Source: an uncultured Salinimicrobium sp. | GTDB lineage: Bacteria; Bacteroidota; Bacteroidia; Flavobacteriales; Flavobacteriaceae | Direction of reading: 5' to 3' | Length of the DNA stretch: 8,405 bases | NCBI GenBank assembly: GCA_946887075.1 | Contig: CAMPKA010000032.1 | Location: 1 to 8,405 of the forward strand | Shown: one piece after another, positions 5,871-8,405 of the stretch | How positions within the stretch are numbered: the first letter of the stretch is position 1 | How the letters are laid out: each line of letters starts with the position of its first letter | Program-made: the position numbers and the translations under genes | Notes under the pieces: generated by a model | Database searches by the model: none | Seen by the model: only the letters and a program-made list of their open reading frames with translations | Told to the model about the DNA's origin: nothing

Positions 5871-7013
5871 ATGGATTTTAGCTATACCGAAGAACATTTG
5901 ATGATCCGGGATGCAGCTCGTGAATTTGCCCGAACGGAATTGTTACCTGGTGTAATAGAGCGAGATGAGAAACAGGAATTCCCGAAAGAGCAGATCAGGA
6001 AGATGGGAGAGTTGGGGTTTCTGGGAATGATGGTATCCCCGGAATATAATGGTGGAGGAATGGATACTGTATCCTATGTGCTGGCGATGGAGGAAATATC
6101 CAAAGTCGATGCATCAGCATCGGTGGTCATGTCCGTGAACAATTCTCTTGTATGCTGGGGTCTCGAGAAATTCGGGACAGAAGAACAGAAGCAAAAATAC
6201 CTAACTCGACTGGCAACAGGGGAAATTTTGGGAGCTTTCTGTCTTTCGGAGCCTGAAGCCGGAAGTGATGCAACTTCACAGAGAACAACAGCCATTGAGA
6301 AGGATGACCACTACCTATTGAATGGCACCAAGAACTGGATCACCAACGGCAATACAGCGGAGGTTTACCTTGTAATTGCCCAGACTCATCCTGAGATGAA
6401 GCATAAAGGGATCAATGCTTTTATCGTGGAAAAAGGCTGGAAGGGTTTTGAAGTTGGGCCCAAGGAACAAAAACTGGGGATAAGGGGAAGTGACACGCAT
6501 TCCCTGAACTTTAACGATGTCAAGGTTCCAAAAGAAAACAGGATCGGCGAGGACGGATTCGGATTCAAGTTTGCTATGAAAACCCTTTCCGGGGGCCGTA
6601 TCGGGATTGCTGCCCAAGCCCTGGGTATTGCCGCAGGAGCTTATGATTTGGCGAGAGAATATTCCAAGGTGCGAAAAGCATTTGGGACAGAGATAATGAA
6701 CCACCAGGCAATCGCTTTTAAACTTGCTGATATGCATACCTCTATTGAGGCATCCCGGCATCTGGTCATGAAGGCTGCCTGGGACAAAGACAATGGCAAC
6801 AATTATGACCTTTCAGGAGCAATGGCGAAGGTTTTCGCCTCCAAAACTGCCATGGATGTAACCGTAGAGGCAGTCCAGGTACATGGAGGAAACGGATATG
6901 TAAAGGAATATCACGTGGAACGACTTATGCGAGATGCCAAGATTACTCAAATTTACGAAGGGACCAGCGAAATTCAGAAAATAGTGATTTCCAGAAGCAT
7001 CCTGAGAGATTAA
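5871..7013 (+). CDS. Acyl-CoA dehydrogenase (short-chain / butyryl-CoA type)
   Basis: A 380-residue FAD enzyme that makes the alpha,beta-trans double bond in acyl-CoA and passes electrons to electron-transfer flavoprotein. Length and all three domains are complete: an N-terminal helical domain (1-120), a middle beta domain with the flavin-binding LSEPEAGSD (125-133) and KNWITNG (154-160), and a C-terminal helical domain. The latter holds GGRIGIAAQALGIA (about 242-255), the VQVHGGNGYVKEYHVERLMRD signature near 337-357, and IYEGTSEIQ. Glu363 in YEGTSEIQ is the catalytic base at the position used by short- and medium-chain enzymes. Chain length preference is inferred from overall resemblance to butyryl-CoA types, and a branched-chain (isobutyryl or 2-methylbutyryl) substrate cannot be excluded. 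ATG at 5871 is preceded by AGGA and a clear promoter. A single-gene unit, ended by the hairpin at 7036-7065. Confidence 0.94.
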   Translation: MDFSYTEEHLMIRDAAREFARTELLPGVIERDEKQEFPKEQIRKMGELGFLGMMVSPEYNGGGMDTVSYVLAMEEISKVDASASVVMSVNNSLVCWGLEKFGTEEQKQKYLTRLATGEILGAFCLSEPEAGSDATSQRTTAIEKDDHYLLNGTKNWITNGNTAEVYLVIAQTHPEMKHKGINAFIVEKGWKGFEVGPKEQKLGIRGSDTHSLNFNDVKVPKENRIGEDGFGFKFAMKTLSGGRIGIAAQALGIAAGAYDLAREYSKVRKAFGTEIMNHQAIAFKLADMHTSIEASRHLVMKAAWDKDNGNNYDLSGAMAKVFASKTAMDVTVEAVQVHGGNGYVKEYHVERLMRDAKITQIYEGTSEIQKIVISRSILRD

Positions 7014-7030
7014 ACCATTTTTTTTGCTTC

Positions 7031-7079
7031 AAAAAAAGCAGCCGTTTATTCCATAACGGCTGCTTATCCTATTTTTTCT
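7031..7079. terminator. Bidirectional rho-independent terminator
   Basis: An 11-bp perfect stem AAGCAGCCGTT (7036-7046) / AACGGCTGCTT (7055-7065) with an 8-base loop lies between the converging acyl-CoA dehydrogenase gene and the surface-protein gene. On the plus strand it is followed by a T-rich run (ATTTTTTCTT at 7071-7080). On the minus strand it is followed directly by TTTTT (complement of 7031-7035) and a further T-poor, A-rich tail. It can therefore stop transcription from both sides. Confidence 0.88.
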
Positions 7080-7086
7080 TTTCCGG

Positions 7087-7344
7087 TTATTTACGTCCTG
7101 AGATGATTTGTCTGACAAATTTATCCCGGTTCGTTTTAATTTGCAGAATATAGCTTTGATTTGCGAAAAGTGAAAAATCTACCTGAATTTCAGTCACTGA
7201 TCCAGCAGTCACGCTGGTATCATAAACCGTTTTCAGAAGCTTTCCTTTAAAATCAAAGATTTCAATTTGGACATCGGACACATAATCAAACTGGTACGCG
7301 ATGTTAATCACCTCAGTAAATGGAACTGGATAAACAGTGACATC
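7087..7344 (-). other. T9SS type A C-terminal sorting domain (coding segment)
   Basis: The last 85 residues of the surface protein form a short beta-rich domain. It opens with VTVYPVPFTEVINI (the family's YPNPF-like motif, here with V for N), continues through QIEIFDFKGKLLKTV and ends YILQIKTNRDKFVRQIISGRK minus its last steps in a lysine. The pattern of an early Y-P-x-P, a central D-x-x-G and a terminal basic residue is that of the Por secretion tail recognised by the type IX secretion system. Confidence 0.87.
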
Positions 7345-8405
7345 AGAACTTACCACTGCCAGCTCCAGACTCTGATCTTGGGCTACCTCGTTTGTTTTGG
7401 AATTCCGGGTAGCCTGTGAGGTGCAAGAAGATTGCAGCATGGTATTTTTCCTTGCCTGTAATAGTTGAATTTCAGAATTAGAGGTCAATTGAGGATAATA
7501 CTCTAAATTTTCATTGTTTTCACTAGTACAGACATCGGCATGTGCAATGACATAAAAAGTACCCCGGCCGACATAGATGGGATCCGGCTCAAAGCGATCG
7601 AAGTATCCAGGCGAACTGGACTTAAAGGGATATTGGCCAGGTGCCACTGTAGGTTCAGAAGTTTTGCCCTTCTTAGTAATTGGATAAGGTTCACAGCCGA
7701 CATATAGGTGAGCTGAGGACATCACGTAACCATATGCCGTCATATCATAAGTAACGGTCACGGTTCCAGATTCGTAGTCATAATTAATGATTACCTCACC
7801 TGCTTCCACTCCCTTACTCGTGTCATCGCATTGGCCGGCACCAGCATAAAGAATCAAGGTGTCGGTAAAACTTGCCGTGCCATCATATTGGTTGGTCCAA
7901 CCCCAGCGTTCGCTAGTCGGGTTACTCTCTAAGGCGTCATCAATGAAACAATTAGCGATTCCTGATTCAGTCTTGGCAAATGCAGTTTCACAAGTAATGC
8001 ATTCTTGGGCTGTAATCAACAGAATGTTAGTTGATTCCATACAAACGATACCATTCAAGGTTGACATGGCTATTCTCTTATACCAGGAATCCACACTGAG
8101 CGTACCTGGATCGTAAGTCTCCGAAGTGGCCCCTGTAATATCTCCAAAGATGCTGCCGTCGGTCGATACCTGCCACTGATAAGTGATCACTCCGTCTCCG
8201 GAAGCGGCAACTGAAGTGAAGGCTAGCGGATCATCTCCCTCGCATATGGTCTGAGCTCCTGCTATGCTGCCGGGATCGAGGCTGTTCACATCGACCTCGA
8301 TCACATTGCTCTCCTCTGAACAGACTTCGCCGTCAAGGGTGGAGGTGGCGATTCTCTTATACCAGGAATCCACACTGAGCGTACCTGGATCGTAAGTCTC
8401 CGAAG
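7087..8405 (-). CDS. T9SS-exported modular surface protein, C-terminal part (gene continues past right edge)
   Basis: The reading frame is open through the right edge, so only the last 438 residues of a larger protein are seen; the in-frame GTG at 8371-8373 lies inside a repeat and is not the start. From N to C there are four parts. The end of one Ig-like repeat (8278-8405) is followed by one full repeat of about 88 residues (8014-8277, beginning DPGSIAGAQTICEG and containing YQWQVSTDG and SWYKRIAMSTL). Then comes a domain I cannot name (about 7528-7992). After a linker, the T9SS type A sorting domain (about 7090-7344) has YPVPFTEVINI, IEIFDFKGKLL and the basic end FVRQIISGRK. Such proteins are secreted across the outer membrane by T9SS and attached or released, with the end domain cleaved. 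Adhesin or other surface function is inference; no catalytic motif is visible. Ends before the two-way terminator. Confidence 0.88.
   Translation of the reverse strand, partial: SETYDPGTLSVDSWYKRIATSTLDGEVCSEESNVIEVDVNSLDPGSIAGAQTICEGDDPLAFTSVAASGDGVITYQWQVSTDGSIFGDITGATSETYDPGTLSVDSWYKRIAMSTLNGIVCMESTNILLITAQECITCETAFAKTESGIANCFIDDALESNPTSERWGWTNQYDGTASFTDTLILYAGAGQCDDTSKGVEAGEVIINYDYESGTVTVTYDMTAYGYVMSSAHLYVGCEPYPITKKGKTSEPTVAPGQYPFKSSSPGYFDRFEPDPIYVGRGTFYVIAHADVCTSENNENLEYYPQLTSNSEIQLLQARKNTMLQSSCTSQATRNSKTNEVAQDQSLELAVVSSDVTVYPVPFTEVINIAYQFDYVSDVQIEIFDFKGKLLKTVYDTSVTAGSVTEIQVDFSLFANQSYILQIKTNRDKFVRQIISGRK
8072..8126. repeat. Direct repeat copy A (55 bp, identical to 8351-8405)
   Basis: This 55-base stretch recurs without a mismatch 279 bases downstream, ending exactly at the right edge of the window. 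The spacing is exactly 93 codons, so it is a coding tandem repeat that encodes SETYDPGTLSVDSWYKRI on the minus strand. It marks the C-terminal half of the Ig-like unit. Confidence 0.95.
8351..8405. repeat. Direct repeat copy B (55 bp or more, cut by window edge)
   Basis: Identical to 8072-8126. To the left of both copies identity falls off (GGTTGACATGGCT versus GGGTGGAGGTGGCG). To the right, copy B is cut by the window edge, so the repeat may be longer and further units may follow. Confidence 0.95.

Noticed and set aside
6315..6761. Minus-strand reading frame of 148 codons inside the acyl-CoA dehydrogenase gene
   Set aside because: The plus-strand gene is unambiguous with all family motifs; the antisense frame has no supporting signal.
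7859..8116. Plus-strand reading frame of 85 codons opposite the surface protein
   Set aside because: Antisense to the repeat and unnamed domain coding region; no motif or upstream signal.
8371..8373. GTG as the start of the surface-protein gene
   Set aside because: The frame stays open to the right edge and the upstream codons encode SETYDPGTLS, the same residues found inside the next repeat, so this is an internal codon.
8072..8405. CRISPR array or mobile-element repeat
   Set aside because: The two copies are in one reading frame, 279 bases (93 codons) apart, and encode repeated protein domains; there are no regular spacers, inverted ends or transposase.

Overview
The window looks like ordinary chromosome of a Bacteroidota bacterium, most likely Flavobacteriia (Flavobacteriaceae-like). 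The evidence is a gene order exbB-exbD-tonB-folC that I recognise from that group, several promoters of the Bacteroidota type (TTG about 19-20 bases before TAnnTTTG), weak use of Shine-Dalgarno sites, protein variants typical of the group (AnmK with a GAAKDHSSG end, a Flavobacteria-type Glu/Leu/Phe/Val dehydrogenase), and a surface protein ending in a type IX secretion (T9SS) sorting domain. Family-level placement is inference from protein flavour, not a database result.

Layout from left to right. A tRNA-Val(UAC), cut by the left edge, lies on the minus strand behind a near-perfect Bacteroidota promoter. Next, all on the minus strand and so read from right to left, come exbB, exbD, a TonB-family energy transducer and folC. 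These are packed tightly (gaps of 1, 45 and 0 bases) behind one candidate promoter at 3380-3409. Upstream of them, still on the minus strand, are an amino-acid dehydrogenase of the Glu/Leu/Phe/Val family with its own promoter, then anmK. anmK is divergent from an acyl-CoA dehydrogenase gene on the plus strand, and the two appear to share a promoter region of about 60 bases with overlapping elements. The acyl-CoA dehydrogenase gene converges on the 3' end of a large surface-protein gene, and a strong two-way hairpin terminator separates them. The surface-protein gene runs off the right edge; its visible part carries 93-residue near-identical Ig-like repeats, a cysteine-containing domain I cannot name, and the T9SS C-terminal sorting domain.

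Functionally these are mostly housekeeping genes. ExbB/ExbD/TonB use the proton-motive force to power outer-membrane receptors, FolC makes polyglutamylated folate, AnmK recycles cell-wall sugar, and the two dehydrogenases degrade amino acids and acyl-CoAs. I see no defence system, CRISPR array, phage or insertion sequence. The most interesting part is the modular T9SS-exported protein at the right edge; the rest is well-explained conserved genome.
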